Shown: positions 25,748-35,126, counted from the first letter of the stretch. The stretch: 64,000 nucleotides of DNA from Kitasatospora acidiphila (GCF_006636205.1 NZ_VIGB01000003.1:1488001-1552000), one strand, 5' to 3'. Numbers and translations: made by a program. Notes: generated by a model from the sequence alone, not told the origin.

Positions 25748-27635
25748 GGAGCACCTCCCCTTGAGTCTCGGTCTCCTCGGTCGGCGCCGGGAACGGTTCG
25801 GGCGCCGCCGGGTGCGGAGCTATCCCGGCGAGCGACGGCGCCCCGGCGGTAGGCGGCGGGTACGGCACCGCCGGGTGCGGGGCCACCCCGGCGAGCGGCG
25901 GCGCCCCGGCGGTAGGCGGCGGGTACGGCACCGCCGGGTGCGGGGCCACCCCGGCGAGCGGCGGCGCCCCGGCGGTGGCCGGCGGGTACGGCGTCGCGCC
26001 CGGTCGTACCTGCACCGGTCCGGCCTGCGGCACGAACACCTGCCCGGCGGGCGAGGCGAATGCCTGCCCGGCGGCCGGAACCCCCGGCACCAGGCCGGGC
26101 GGCACCGGCGTGAGCTCGGCCGCGCCACCGGTCGGCACGGCGGCGCCGTCCAACCAGGAGCGCGCGGCCGGCTCCTCGGCCCGGGCGGGAGCGGGCGGCG
26201 GCTCCAGGGCGTAGTCCCCCACCACCCGGGCGAGTCCCGCTATCCCGGCGTCGCGACCCTGCGGGGTGGCGGCGGGCTGCTCCTGGCCGCCCCGCACCGT
26301 CGGTGCCCAGCCGTCCGGCCACGCCTGCTGCCGCAACGCGGTGTCCATCGCCTCGGCCTCCGGAGCCCGGCGGGCGCCTCCGTCCAGCCACGCCTGCTGC
26401 CGCAGCGCCGTGTCCATCGCCTCGGCCTCCGGAGCCCGGCGGGCGCCTCCGTCCAGCCACGCCTGCTGCCGCAGCGCCGTGTCCATCGCCTCGGCCTCCA
26501 AGGCCCGGCTGGCGCCGCCGTACGGCGGCGCGACGGCCGGCTCCCCCGTGGCGGCGTCCGTGGTGCCCGGCACCGGGCCGCCCCAGCCGTCACCCGCGCC
26601 AGCCCCCGCCGCATGGCCCGGCTCGGGCTGCCGATAGCCCCCGGCCGCCGCATAGCCCTGATAGCCCTCCGACGGCTCGGGCTGCTGATAACCCCCCGCC
26701 GCATAGCCCTGAAAACCATCCGACACCTCGGGCGCATGGGCCACGGGCTGCGGCTCGCCCCACGCCGGGACCTGCGGCTGCTCTCCCCACCCGGGGGCCT
26801 GCCGCAGCTGCGGCGCCTCCCACTCCGGGCCCGCGCTCGCCTGCGCCGGCGTCAACCGCCGCCGCCGCTCCTGCGCCACCGCCAGTAGCCGGTCCGCGAC
26901 CGTCCGGGCGGCCCGCATCAGCTCCGATCTGATGAACCGCCGGTCCGTGCTGTCCCCGCCGTCCGAGAGCACCCGGGCGGGCCGCGGGGCGTACGGCAGC
27001 TCGCCGTGCACGGGCAGTTGCAGCTCTCGGGTGACGTCCGCGGCGGGGTACGGCCCCTCGGTGACCAGCAGCAGCCCCAGCCCGTCCGCGCCGTTGCCGG
27101 CGGCGGCCAGGTCCTCGCGCAGCGCGGCGAGGCGCGGGCGGGCCGTGCTGAGGCCGCGCAGCGTGGTGCGGATGGTGGCGGCCACGCAGTCGGCGCGCCG
27201 GGCCAGCACGGCGCCCGGGCCGTGGGCGCCCGAGCGGCCGAGGTCGAGCAGCACGTCGTAGCCCTGGGTGTGCAGCCCGCGCAGCATCTCCACCAGCGGC
27301 TCCCAGGTGTAGGCGAGCCCGGCGGCCTGGGCCGGGTCGGTCAGGCCGGGCAGCAGCAGGCGGTCTCCGGTGCCACCGGGCGAGACGTCGATCAGCTGTT
27401 CCCAGAGCGCCTCGGCGAGCAGCCCGCGCCGGTCGGCGACGGCGAGGTTGCGCAGCCCGTACACCGCCTCGACCCGGCCCTCCAGCGCGCCGGCCAGTGC
27501 GGCCCCGCCGTCGGGGTCGCACTCGACCAGCAGCACCTTGCGTCCGTCGGCCAGCGGCCAGGCGAGCAGCAGGGCGAGCGCGGAGGTGGTGGCTCCCGGC
27601 GCGCCCAGGCCGCCGACCACCGCGATGACGGCCAT
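25737..27635 (-). CDS. cpaE: CpaE-like MinD/ParA ATPase with repeat-rich C-terminal tail
   Basis: A 632-aa protein. Residues 1-245 are a ParA/MinD-type ATPase: a deviant Walker A (VVGGLGAPGATTSALAL), the LLVECDPDGG switch and the LLDLGRSGAHGPG segment. CpaE localises the Tad machine. The remaining 380 residues are low-complexity: GYQGYAAGGYQQPEP-like motifs, three 23-aa tandem units around APEAEAMDTALRQQAW (residues about 370-440) and three 21-aa Pro-rich units around TAGAPPLAGVAPHPAV (about 550-612). ATG 27635 overlaps the cpaB stop (ATGA). In the ATPase, GAPGATTS lacks the usual second Lys of Walker A. Confidence 0.82.
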   Translation of the reverse strand: MAVIAVVGGLGAPGATTSALALLLAWPLADGRKVLLVECDPDGGAALAGALEGRVEAVYGLRNLAVADRRGLLAEALWEQLIDVSPGGTGDRLLLPGLTDPAQAAGLAYTWEPLVEMLRGLHTQGYDVLLDLGRSGAHGPGAVLARRADCVAATIRTTLRGLSTARPRLAALREDLAAAGNGADGLGLLLVTEGPYPAADVTRELQLPVHGELPYAPRPARVLSDGGDSTDRRFIRSELMRAARTVADRLLAVAQERRRRLTPAQASAGPEWEAPQLRQAPGWGEQPQVPAWGEPQPVAHAPEVSDGFQGYAAGGYQQPEPSEGYQGYAAAGGYRQPEPGHAAGAGAGDGWGGPVPGTTDAATGEPAVAPPYGGASRALEAEAMDTALRQQAWLDGGARRAPEAEAMDTALRQQAWLDGGARRAPEAEAMDTALRQQAWPDGWAPTVRGGQEQPAATPQGRDAGIAGLARVVGDYALEPPPAPARAEEPAARSWLDGAAVPTGGAAELTPVPPGLVPGVPAAGQAFASPAGQVFVPQAGPVQVRPGATPYPPATAGAPPLAGVAPHPAVPYPPPTAGAPPLAGVAPHPAVPYPPPTAGAPSLAGIAPHPAAPEPFPAPTEETETQGEVLRAR

Positions 27636-28354
27636 CAGGCGCTCCCCGAGGGGCTGGCGGCCGGGCTGGGGACGGAGCTGGGGGCCGCGCCGCCCGCCTT
27701 GGGCGCCAAGATGATCTGGAACTTGCCGCCGGCCGCCCACTGGGCCAGCTTGACGGCGTCGGCGGGCGGCACCGCCACGTCGATCACCTGGTTGTCGCCG
27801 CCCTTGCCGGTCTGGGCGACCACCGCGTTCATGGTCTGCGGCGCGCCGCCGCCGCTGTCGCCCAGCTGCACGATCTCGATCTGCTGTCCCAGTTGCAGGC
27901 CGACGGCGGGCAGTTGGCCGGCGTGCACGGGCAGGCCGACCTCCTGCATGCCGGGCTGCACCACCAGCGCGCCGGTGAGGTCGGCGGCCAGCAGCAGGGT
28001 GCCGCGGTGCAGGTCGGTGGTGGCGCGGCGGCCGACCGCCCGGCTCAGGTCGGAGGCGCTGATCGGGGCGAGCGCGGGATCGCTGGCGATCCGGGCCACC
28101 ACCAGGTCCTGCGCGGTGAGGGGTTGCCCGTACGGCACGTCACGGGCCAGCGCCAGCACCGCGATCCGCTGCCCGGTGCTGTTGTAGAGCACCGCCCCGC
28201 CGAGCCCGCCGGCGGCGATCAGCGCGATGGACATCGCCAGCACCGCCGGTCGCCGTCGGCGCGACCGCAGTGAGCGCGACGGCGCGGTGGGACGGCCGCC
28301 GTCGCGGGCCGAAGCGGCGGCGGTGCCGAGGGTCGGCGTGGTGCGGCTGTCCAT
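27635..28354 (-). CDS. cpaB: CpaB/RcpC-like SAF-domain protein
   Basis: A 239-aa membrane-anchored protein. A basic N terminus is followed by one helix (AVLAMSIALIAAGGLGGAVLY), then a SAF domain (VLALARDVPYGQPLTAQDLV; LHRGTLLLAADLTGAL) and an RcpC-like beta domain ending FQIILAPKAGG. CpaB proteins sit in the Tad assembly path at the cell surface. It is co-transcribed with cpaE by a four-base overlap. The family assignment rests on the SAF motifs and position. Confidence 0.8.
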   Translation of the reverse strand: MDSRTTPTLGTAAASARDGGRPTAPSRSLRSRRRRPAVLAMSIALIAAGGLGGAVLYNSTGQRIAVLALARDVPYGQPLTAQDLVVARIASDPALAPISASDLSRAVGRRATTDLHRGTLLLAADLTGALVVQPGMQEVGLPVHAGQLPAVGLQLGQQIEIVQLGDSGGGAPQTMNAVVAQTGKGGDNQVIDVAVPPADAVKLAQWAAGGKFQIILAPKAGGAAPSSVPSPAASPSGSA

Positions 28355-28417
28355 CGGGCGGCGGCCTTCCTCACGTACGCAGCCGGGCGGTTGTCCCGAA
28401 CTGACGGTCAGAAACGG

Positions 28418-29452
28418 TTAGTTGAGCACCTGGAGCTGGTTGACCTGGAGTTGCACGGGCAGGCTGGCGACCTCGAGGGTCAGCGGGTCCCAGGGCGCCG
28501 GGCCGTTGGGGTTGTTGTTGTCGACGGTGGTGACGGTCCACGTCTCGGTGGCCACCGGCCAGTACCCGCCGCCGGGGGACGGTGCGGCGCTGGGTGCGGG
28601 CGCACCGGTCGGGGGCGCGCCGTTGGCGGGCGAGATCGAGCCGAACCTCCAGTAGCAGGCGCCGGCGGGCGGGTTGTTCTCCATGCCGTCCGCGTACGGC
28701 ACGCCCGGGCCGTTGCAGTCCGCCTCCGCCTCCTTGCCGTTGGCCTGGTAGCCCATGTCCCAGGCCACCTTGGTGAGCGTGGCGGTGGCGGTGACGCTGA
28801 TGCCGTTGAGGTTCACGGTCTGGCTCTGCGGGCCGATCGTCTCCGGGTCGGGTGCGTCCGCGGTGCCGTGGTCGTACCAGAGGAAGACGGGGACCGTGAC
28901 CAGGGACTTGCCGGTGGGGGCGGTGTGGATCACGGGGCGGATGAACTGAAGCTTGCCGATGGCCATTTGGGCCACCGTGCCGGGAGTCGGGGCCGGAGTG
29001 CCGGCGTTGGGGGCCTGGGCGAGCCAGCTGATCGTCGAGTACGTGGGGTTCCCGTTGGCGTCCCAGCAGGACTGCAGGTAGGGGGTTTTGCCCGGCTGGG
29101 ACGGCTGCCCCTGCAGGGCCGGATCCGAGGGGTCGAGCGCCTTGAAGTAGCAGCCCTGGCCGCTGTCACTGCTGTTGTCGAACCACCCCAGGTCAGGGTC
29201 CCAGCACGGCTTCTGGATGCCCTTCCAGGAGCAGACCGGCTCGCCGCCCCCACCGCTGGAGCCGTTGTTCCCCTGCCCGCCGCCGGGTGAGCCACCGCTG
29301 CCCGACTGGGAGAGTTCCACGCAGATCGCCAGCACCAGGCACTGGTTGATGCCGCCGGTCGGTGCGTCCGCCCGCGCCGGAATGGTGGCGCCGGCCAGCA
29401 GGCCGGTCAGCAAGGCGAGTAGTCCGAGGTGTCGTCGCAAGGTCCTCAGCAT
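28418..29452 (-). CDS. secreted protein of the Tad locus
   Basis: A 344-aa exported protein. A signal peptide (MLRTLRRHLGLLALLTGLLA ... PARADA) leads to a mature part with a Gly/Ser-rich linker (SGSGGSPGGGQGNN), several Cys (CLVLAICVEL, CSWKGIQKPCWDP, CYFKALDP, ACYWRFG) and a C-terminal beta-rich domain (TVNLNGISVTATATLTKVAW). It overlaps the upstream lipoprotein gene by seven bases and precedes cpaB. I recognise no named domain; it may be an envelope part of the pilus apparatus. Confidence 0.7.
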   Translation of the reverse strand: MLRTLRRHLGLLALLTGLLAGATIPARADAPTGGINQCLVLAICVELSQSGSGGSPGGGQGNNGSSGGGGEPVCSWKGIQKPCWDPDLGWFDNSSDSGQGCYFKALDPSDPALQGQPSQPGKTPYLQSCWDANGNPTYSTISWLAQAPNAGTPAPTPGTVAQMAIGKLQFIRPVIHTAPTGKSLVTVPVFLWYDHGTADAPDPETIGPQSQTVNLNGISVTATATLTKVAWDMGYQANGKEAEADCNGPGVPYADGMENNPPAGACYWRFGSISPANGAPPTGAPAPSAAPSPGGGYWPVATETWTVTTVDNNNPNGPAPWDPLTLEVASLPVQLQVNQLQVLN

Positions 29453-30135
29453 GTCCGACCCGTCTCACGGTTGAACTCGAAGACTTTCCAGAAGGCGCCG
29501 CTGCTCCGCAGCACGGCGGTCGCCGGATACCGGGTCAGGCGCTGTGGCGCGTCCTTCAATGATCCGGTAGTCGCATCGGCCTGGTGCCAGCCGCTGGCAT
29601 CCACACAGTCGGAGATTACCGCTGTCTGGGAAGTGCCGCTGAGATCAAGACTCTTGACAACAGGATCGAGCACCGGCTGACCGGTCATGACCATTTTGGC
29701 GCCTTGCAGCGAACGTAAACTCATAAGAACGTTCGCCAGCGCCACATCGGCGGAGTACACCCGCACCTGGGCCCCCTGGGGATCGCCCCCGGCATACGCC
29801 TTCACCTGCGCCGCCCACCAGTCCTGATAGGTCTTCAGCACCACCCGACCGACGGCCTCCTGCGGGCCGCTCGTCGGCGCTTGAGCCCCCCCGCCCGACG
29901 CACTGGTCGAACTGCCCGCACCGGGCCCTGTCGAAACCCCGTTCCCCCCACCGGTTTCGCCGCCCCCAACCGTCCCATTGGTACCAATCACCCCACTGGG
30001 ATCAGCGCTTGACAAATGACTCGCGCTCCCCGCGCCGCCCTGTGCGCAGGCCGCAGTGAAAAGCAGCAGCGCCGCACCGACCCCGATCGCCCGTAGACGT
30101 ACCCGTAGGCGTAACAAAGCCCTGCCACGGCCCAT
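29446..30135 (-). CDS. lipoprotein of the Tad locus
   Basis: A 229-aa putative lipoprotein. ATG 30135 (MGRGRALLRLRVRLRAIGVG) begins a signal sequence with the lipobox LFTAAC, giving a lipidated Cys at about residue 30. A Gly/Ser/Thr-rich linker follows, then a folded domain (RVVLKTYQDWWAAQVKAYAG ... AVISDCVDASGWHQADATTG). The frame open to 30573 overlaps the upstream gene and is not used. The DCVDASGW motif occurs in several actinobacterial lipoproteins of unknown role. Confidence 0.72.
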   Translation of the reverse strand: MGRGRALLRLRVRLRAIGVGAALLLFTAACAQGGAGSASHLSSADPSGVIGTNGTVGGGETGGGNGVSTGPGAGSSTSASGGGAQAPTSGPQEAVGRVVLKTYQDWWAAQVKAYAGGDPQGAQVRVYSADVALANVLMSLRSLQGAKMVMTGQPVLDPVVKSLDLSGTSQTAVISDCVDASGWHQADATTGSLKDAPQRLTRYPATAVLRSSGAFWKVFEFNRETGRTC

Positions 30136-30283
30136 AGCCCCACCTAGTCGCGACTGCCCGACAGCTGGCCGGAGTTGGCGGCGTCCCTGCTTGACCGAAA
30201 GGCGCCGTCCGTTGCCGAATTGCGATGTGAGGCAGATTGTTCGCCACCGCACCCGCCCGCGGCAACACCTCGGGGCTCTGACC

Positions 30284-31180
30284 TTAGTCGGAACCCGGAT
30301 CCGTTGTGGTGTTTTCGCGCCACAGAACAGCCAACAGTTCTTCAGAAACCGACAATCCGGCCAGCGCACCCCGCACCGCCGCCCGATTTCGGAGCAACAA
30401 CCGGCCACCCGAAGGAGGGACGAGCAGTCTGCCCGGGATGCCTGACGCCAGCTCACCCCAGGCGAGTTCGGCGGCCACCGCGTCCTGCATGTCCGCCGGT
30501 CCGACGGCCGGCGGAGCCGTCGGCACCCCGCGCTCCAGCACCCGGGAGAGGGCCCAGCTGAACGATCCCTCACCGCCGGGCACGGTCGCGGAGCGGCTGC
30601 GGCGGCCGGTCGGGAACGGGCCGATCCGGCCCCAGAGCGGCACCCGGGAGTGGGTGAGCAGCTCGCCCACCTCCTGGGAGCCGCCGGAGAGCAGCGCCCA
30701 GGTGTCCGGGCGGGCCACCACGTCCACCAGCAGCAGCGCCTCCGCCTGGGTGCCGTGCACCATGGTGCTCACCACCCAGTCCCAGGCCAGGCCGCGGCGG
30801 TAGGCGTTCTCGGCGGTGCTGCCGGCGGTGACCAGCGCCAGCCGGCGCCCGCGCGGGTCGGCGACCAGCTGGCCGAGCAGCCCGACCACCAGGTGGCGCC
30901 CCTCCTGCCGGGCCGCCGCCCGCAGCGCCGTCAGCATCGCGTTGGCGTCCGCCTCGGGCGGCACCACGGTGACCCGGCAGCCCCGGCTGCCGGTGTCGAA
31001 GCAGACCGGCGGCAGCGCCCGGGCCAGCGCCTCGGCACCGAGGGCGGCCTGCCCCGAACCCGCGAAGGCCTTGTCCGGCCCGCCGTCGGCGCCGATCAGC
31101 ACCAGGTCGACGCCGCTCGCCGCTCCCGGAGCCCCCGCTGTCCCGGCCGCCCCAGAAGTCCCAGAAGTCCCCGCCGTCAT
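30284..31180 (-). CDS. hypothetical protein at the head of the Tad operon
   Basis: A 298-aa soluble protein. The N-terminal 25 residues are Gly/Ala/Ser-rich; the rest alternates helices and strands (VDLVLIGADGG, GRHLVVGLLGQLV, RRLALVTAGSTAEN, AEALLLVDVVA). No catalytic motif is evident to me. It is the first gene of the Tad strand, 148 bp before the lipoprotein, and divergent from the PPOX-like gene at 31314. The strand pattern suggests a Rossmann-like or GTPase-like alpha/beta fold, but without a P-loop. Function unknown. Confidence 0.65.
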   Translation of the reverse strand: MTAGTSGTSGAAGTAGAPGAASGVDLVLIGADGGPDKAFAGSGQAALGAEALARALPPVCFDTGSRGCRVTVVPPEADANAMLTALRAAARQEGRHLVVGLLGQLVADPRGRRLALVTAGSTAENAYRRGLAWDWVVSTMVHGTQAEALLLVDVVARPDTWALLSGGSQEVGELLTHSRVPLWGRIGPFPTGRRSRSATVPGGEGSFSWALSRVLERGVPTAPPAVGPADMQDAVAAELAWGELASGIPGRLLVPPSGGRLLLRNRAAVRGALAGLSVSEELLAVLWRENTTTDPGSD

Positions 31181-31313
31181 CCGCCCGTACCCCTCGTCAC
31201 CGTGTCGCCGCCGTTCGCCGGCACTCCGTCGTCCGGCACTCCCTGTGTTCTCCGGTCCGCTCCGGGACCATGGGCCCTACTGTCCCCCGCCGCGCTGGGC
31301 GCACCATCGGGTT

Positions 31314-31760
31314 ATGGACCGTGTCGACCGTATCGAGGATCTGGGCGAGGCCGAGTGCCTTCGGCTGCTCAGCACCGTGCCCATCGGCCGGGTGGTGTAC
31401 ACCGAGCACGCGCTGCTGCGGGTGGTGCCCGTCGAATTCCAGGTCGAGGCGGACGGGCGGCTGCTGCTCGCGCTGGTGCCGGACGGCGCGGCGGCCCGGG
31501 CGCTGCACGGCGCGGTGACGGTCTTCCAAGCCGATCGACTGGACGAGGCGAGCCGCACCGGCTGGAGCGTGGTGGTGCACGGCCGGGCCGAGGTGGTCCG
31601 CGATCCGGTGGTGCACGCACGGCTGCTGCGCACCGGCCTGCGGCCCTGGGCGAGCACGGCCGAGCCGCTGTTCGTCCGGCTGACGACGGACCTGGTGAGC
31701 GGCCGACGCCTGCACGGCAGGGCCCTGTCCGCGACTGCTTCCGGCCCAGGGAACAACTGA
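31314..31760 (+). CDS. pyridoxamine 5'-phosphate oxidase-like flavin-binding protein
   Basis: A 148-aa split-barrel protein. ATG 31314 (MDRVDRIEDLGEAECLRLLS) starts the canonical PPOX-like N terminus; TVPIGRVVYTEHALLRVVPV is the first barrel strand pair, and GWSVVVHGRAEVV the conserved later strand. Such proteins bind FMN, F420 or heme, with diverse redox roles. The longer open frame upstream is antisense to the Tad operon head. No strong ribosome-binding site is seen, so it may be expressed as a near-leaderless mRNA. Confidence 0.8.
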   Translation: MDRVDRIEDLGEAECLRLLSTVPIGRVVYTEHALLRVVPVEFQVEADGRLLLALVPDGAAARALHGAVTVFQADRLDEASRTGWSVVVHGRAEVVRDPVVHARLLRTGLRPWASTAEPLFVRLTTDLVSGRRLHGRALSATASGPGNN

Positions 31761-31841
31761 CCGACCGGTAGGACTACGCTCCCCAGCACGGGTGGTAGGC
31801 CGTCCGCCCGTCCGTGCCCCCGACCGGCCGTGGAGCGCTCC

Positions 31842-32294
31842 ATGACGTCCTTCGCCTCCCTCGACGAGCTGACCGCGGCGGTCGGCACCGAGCTCGGCAC
31901 CAGCGCCTGGCACACCGTCACCCAGGAGCAGGTGAACCTGTTCGCCGAGGCCACCGGGGACCACCAGTGGATCCACGTGGACCCGGAGCGCGCCAAGGAG
32001 GGCCCGTTCGGCGGCCCGATCGCGCACGGCTACCTGACCCTGTCGCTGATCCCGCTGCTGGCCAAGGAGTGCTACAGCGTCGGCGGGGTGCGGATGGCGG
32101 TCAACTACGGCTCCGACAAGGTGCGCTTCCCGGCCCCGGTGCCGGTCGGCACCCCGGTGCGGGCCACCGCCGAGCTGCTCTCGGTGACCGAGGTGCCGGG
32201 CGGGCACCAGGCGGTGGTGCGGTTCACGGTCAGCAGCGAGGCCAGCGCCAAGCCGCACTGCGTGGCCGAGACGATCACCCGCTTCTACCTCTGA
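31842..32294 (+). CDS. MaoC-like dehydratase (R-hydratase type)
   Basis: A 150-aa hot-dog fold enzyme hydrating enoyl-CoA. ATG 31842 is chosen for GGAG six bases upstream. The hydratase motif FAEATGDHQWIHVDPERA contains the catalytic Asp and His, followed by GPFGGPIAHGYLTLSLIP, the conserved GxxxAHG element. VNYGSDKVRFPAPVPVG completes the fold. Its length matches standalone R-specific enoyl-CoA hydratases. It is followed by a strong terminator, so is probably monocistronic or co-transcribed with the PPOX-like gene. Confidence 0.88.
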   Translation: MTSFASLDELTAAVGTELGTSAWHTVTQEQVNLFAEATGDHQWIHVDPERAKEGPFGGPIAHGYLTLSLIPLLAKECYSVGGVRMAVNYGSDKVRFPAPVPVGTPVRATAELLSVTEVPGGHQAVVRFTVSSEASAKPHCVAETITRFYL

Positions 32295-32312
32295 CCCCTC
32301 TCCGAGGGCACC

Positions 32313-32350
32313 CGACGGTGCGTCAGGCGCGCACAACTGACGCACTGTCG
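32313..32350 (+). terminator. intrinsic terminator after the MaoC-like gene
   Basis: A 14-bp stem (one G-T pair) forms from CGACGGTGCGTCAG and CTGACGCACTGTCG with a 10-nt loop, 18 bp after the stop. Confidence 0.65.
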
Positions 32351-32517
32351 GTCCGGGCACGCCCGAACGGCGGTCGTCCCGCGCATCTACCGCGCCCGAA
32401 CGAGGGCCCTTCGGTACGCTGCGGACGAGATGGTGATCGTATCGAGCGGCTGCCGGACGTCACGGCGCGGCTCCGTTCGCCGCGCCGCCGTCGACGTCCA
32501 CGCGTCTTGGAGGTGCT

Positions 32518-33731
32518 GTGCTCGGCTCCGCTCCCGACTCTTCTCCGATCACCCGGCTTCGCGACCTGACGGCCGCCGGCTGGCGGCGAGTGCGGACGGA
32601 CGCCTTCGGCGCCGAACCGACCGGCGCGCGCCTGGCCCGGATCCTGGCCAGCCCCAACTTCGTGGACGGCGCCTTCCGCAACCCGGTGCCGACCCGCCGC
32701 GTGGTCTATGAGCGCTCGCCGCTGGAGATCACCCGGGCCCAGCTGGCGAGCAACCGCGCGCGCCGGGCGCCGGCCCGCCCGATCCCGGTGCACCGGCTGC
32801 GGTCGGCGGAGCTGGCGGAGCCGCCGGCCTCGGGGCTGCGGCTGAGCTGGCTCGGCCACGCCACCGTGCTGGCCGAGCTGGACGGGCGGCGGGTGCTGTT
32901 CGACCCGGTGTGGGGGCTGCGCTGCTCGCCGTTCCCCGGGATCGGTCCCAGGCGGCTGCACCCGATGCCGATTCGGATCGCCGACCTCGGCCCGGTGGAC
33001 GTGGTGGTGGTGTCGCACGACCACTACGACCACCTGGACATGACCTCGATCCGGGCGCTGATCGGCAGCGGCGCGCAGTTCGCGGCCCCGCTGGGGGTCG
33101 GCGCGCACCTGGAGCACTGGGGCGTGCCCGCCGAGCGGATCACCGAGCTGGACTGGTGGGAGTCGGCCGAGGTGGCCGGTCTCACCCTGACCGCCACCCC
33201 GGCCCGCCACTACTGCAGTCGCGGTCCGCGGACCAGCAGCCACTTCCTCTGGGCGTCCTGGGCGGTGGCCGGGCCGCAGCACCGGGTCTTCCACAGCGGC
33301 GACACCGGCTACTTCCCCGGGTTCGCCGAGACCGGGCGGCGGCTGGGCCCGTTCGACGCGACCATGGTGCAGGTCGGCGCCTACAGCCCGTTCTGGCCCG
33401 AGGTGCACATGACCCGGAGGAGGGCGTGCAGGCGCATCTGGAGCTGCGCGGCGAGCTGCTGCTGCCGATCCACTGGGGCACCTTCAACCTGGCGCAGCAC
33501 GCCTGGGAGGAGCCGGTGGAGCGGACCCTGGCGGCGGCCGCGGTGCTCGGTGCCGAGGTCGCGGTGCCGGTGATCGGGCGGCCGTTCGAGCCGGCCGCGC
33601 CGCCCGCGCTGGAGCCGTGGTGGCACGCGGTGGCCGCGCCCGGCCTGCCGGTTCCGGTGGACGGGCTGGCGCCGGCGGACGCGGAGTCGGCGCTGGCGGC
33701 GGCCGGGCGGGAGGACGAGGTCCCGGCCTGA
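32518..33731 (+). CDS. metallo-beta-lactamase-fold hydrolase, NAPE-PLD/UlaG-like (single-base frameshift)
   Basis: A zinc hydrolase of about 404 aa when corrected. GTG 32518 has GGAGG just upstream. WLGHATVLAELDG opens the fold; VVVSHDHYDHLDM is the HxHxDH metal motif, ATPARHYCSRGPRTSSHFLW and HSGDTGYFPGF give later ligands, all typical of the NAPE-PLD-like branch. After VHMT the frame changes: EEGVQAHLELRGELLLPIHW continues in the -1 frame to a stop at 33731. One extra C in CCC at 33413-33415 restores MTPEEGVQAHL, so the break is probably a sequence error. The substrate is unknown; relatives act on phospholipids or lactones. Confidence 0.82.
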
Positions 33732-33786
33732 CGCGCTTTGGCTACCCACCAGTAACCAGGGTGGGATGATCTGCCAGTATGTCGGG

Positions 33787-34704
33787 ATGACGATCGACGC
33801 GCCGGCCCGGGAGCAGCATCCGGGTGACCCCCAGCCCGTGCCCTTCCAATCCCTGCTGCGGATCGAGGAACTGGACGAGAACCTCTACCGCGGCTGGTGC
33901 CACGCCGGCGCCCCGCTGCGGGCGTTCGGCGGCCAGGTCGCCGCGCAGGCCCTCACCGCGGGCGGTCGCACCGTCGACCCGGCACGGCACGTGCACTCGC
34001 TGCACGGCTACTTCATGCGGCCGGGCGATCCGCGCCGACCGATCGTCTACCAGGTGGAGCGCCTGCGGGACGGCCGCTCCTACGCCACCCGCCGGGTCAC
34101 GGCGGTGCAGCGCGGCGAGGCGATCTTCACGCTCTCCGCGTCGTTCAAGGTCCTGGAGACCAGCCGCGAGCGCCAGCGCACCATGCCGCCGGTGCCGGGC
34201 CCGGAGGGGCTGGAGGACCCGTTCCCCACCTGGGCCGCGAACGACCCGGACGACTTCCGCAGGGCCCTCGGCTACCACTCGCTGGAGATCCGGTTCGTGC
34301 CGCCGGAGGCACCGGGCATGCCGCCGGAACTGCCCGGGGTGCCGCAGCAGTTCGTCTGGCTGCGCACCGGCACGCCACTGCCCGCCGACGACCCGCTGAT
34401 CCAGACCTGCGCGCTGACCTACCTCTCCGACCTGACCCTGGCCTCGACCACCGCGCTGCACCTGCAGAAGCACGCCTTCCAGCGCACCGATCCGACCAAG
34501 GTGTCGCTCGCGTCGCTGGACCACGCGATGTGGTTCCACCGCCCGATCCGGGCCGACGAGTGGGTGCTGTTCGCCCAGCGCAGCCCGTCGGCGTCGGACG
34601 GGCGCGGGCTGGCGCTCGGCGAGTTCTACGACCGCGACGGGGTGCTGGTGGCCTCCGCCGTCCAGGAGACCCTGCTGCGGGAGCTCAGACACACGGGCGA
34701 CTGA
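33787..34704 (+). CDS. tesB: acyl-CoA thioesterase II
   Basis: A 305-aa double hot-dog thioesterase hydrolysing medium/long-chain acyl-CoA. ATG 33787 (MTIDAPAREQ) precedes the first domain (FQSLLRIEELDENLYRG; FGGQVAAQALTAGGRTV; HSLHGYFMRPGDP). The second half holds LTYLSDLTLASTTALHL, with the catalytic Asp, and SLDHAMWFHRPIRADEWVLF, all hallmark TesB segments. A GC-rich hairpin follows. Streptomyces encode one or two such enzymes for fatty-acid turnover. Confidence 0.92.
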   Translation: MTIDAPAREQHPGDPQPVPFQSLLRIEELDENLYRGWCHAGAPLRAFGGQVAAQALTAGGRTVDPARHVHSLHGYFMRPGDPRRPIVYQVERLRDGRSYATRRVTAVQRGEAIFTLSASFKVLETSRERQRTMPPVPGPEGLEDPFPTWAANDPDDFRRALGYHSLEIRFVPPEAPGMPPELPGVPQQFVWLRTGTPLPADDPLIQTCALTYLSDLTLASTTALHLQKHAFQRTDPTKVSLASLDHAMWFHRPIRADEWVLFAQRSPSASDGRGLALGEFYDRDGVLVASAVQETLLRELRHTGD

Positions 34705-34742
34705 GGCGGCCCCCGACAGCGGCGGGCCTCATGGGGTGCCGA

Positions 34743-34765
34743 CCCCCGCCGTGCGGTGGCGGGGG
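34743..34765 (+). terminator. intrinsic terminator after tesB
   Basis: CCCCCGCC pairs with GGCGGGGG around GTGCGGT, 38 bp after the thioesterase stop. Confidence 0.55.
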
Positions 34766-34904
34766 CCGGCGGAGCGGGCCCGGCAAGCTGCCGCCACGCT
34801 GGCGAAATGACGCAGTGAACGCCGGACTTGCCATGATCCGTTTCGATGTGTGCCACCTGGGCTGCGTTCATCCCGGTGTCGTCATCGTTTAACACCGGAG
34901 TGGA

Positions 34905-35126
34905 ATGCTCCTCATCATGGACGAACCGCGCTTCCCCGACCGCTCGCCGCTGAGTGGTCACGACCCCGTTGACCAGGTGCGCTTTCCGCTGCCCAAGCGC
35001 CACCGCCGACTGCTGGCGTGCGCCGCGGTGGCCGCCTCGGTGGCGCTCGGCGGCCTCGGCGTGGGCGCCACCGTGGAGACCGTCGGGCACCAGCAGGTCT
35101 CGGTCAACGCGGGCGCGGCGCACTGA
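34905..35126 (+). CDS. small single-pass membrane or exported protein
   Basis: A 73-aa protein (69 aa if ATG 34917 is used). GGAG lies 4 nt before ATG 34905. A hydrophilic N terminus (DEPRFPDRSPLSGHD) precedes a basic KRHRRLL and one hydrophobic helix (ACAAVAASVALGGLGVGAT), then a short tail (VETVGHQQVSVNAGAAH). It resembles a type II anchored peptide or a long signal peptide. No family recognised. Two TGACG/CGTCA palindromes follow the stop. Confidence 0.6.
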   Translation: MLLIMDEPRFPDRSPLSGHDPVDQVRFPLPKRHRRLLACAAVAASVALGGLGVGATVETVGHQQVSVNAGAAH

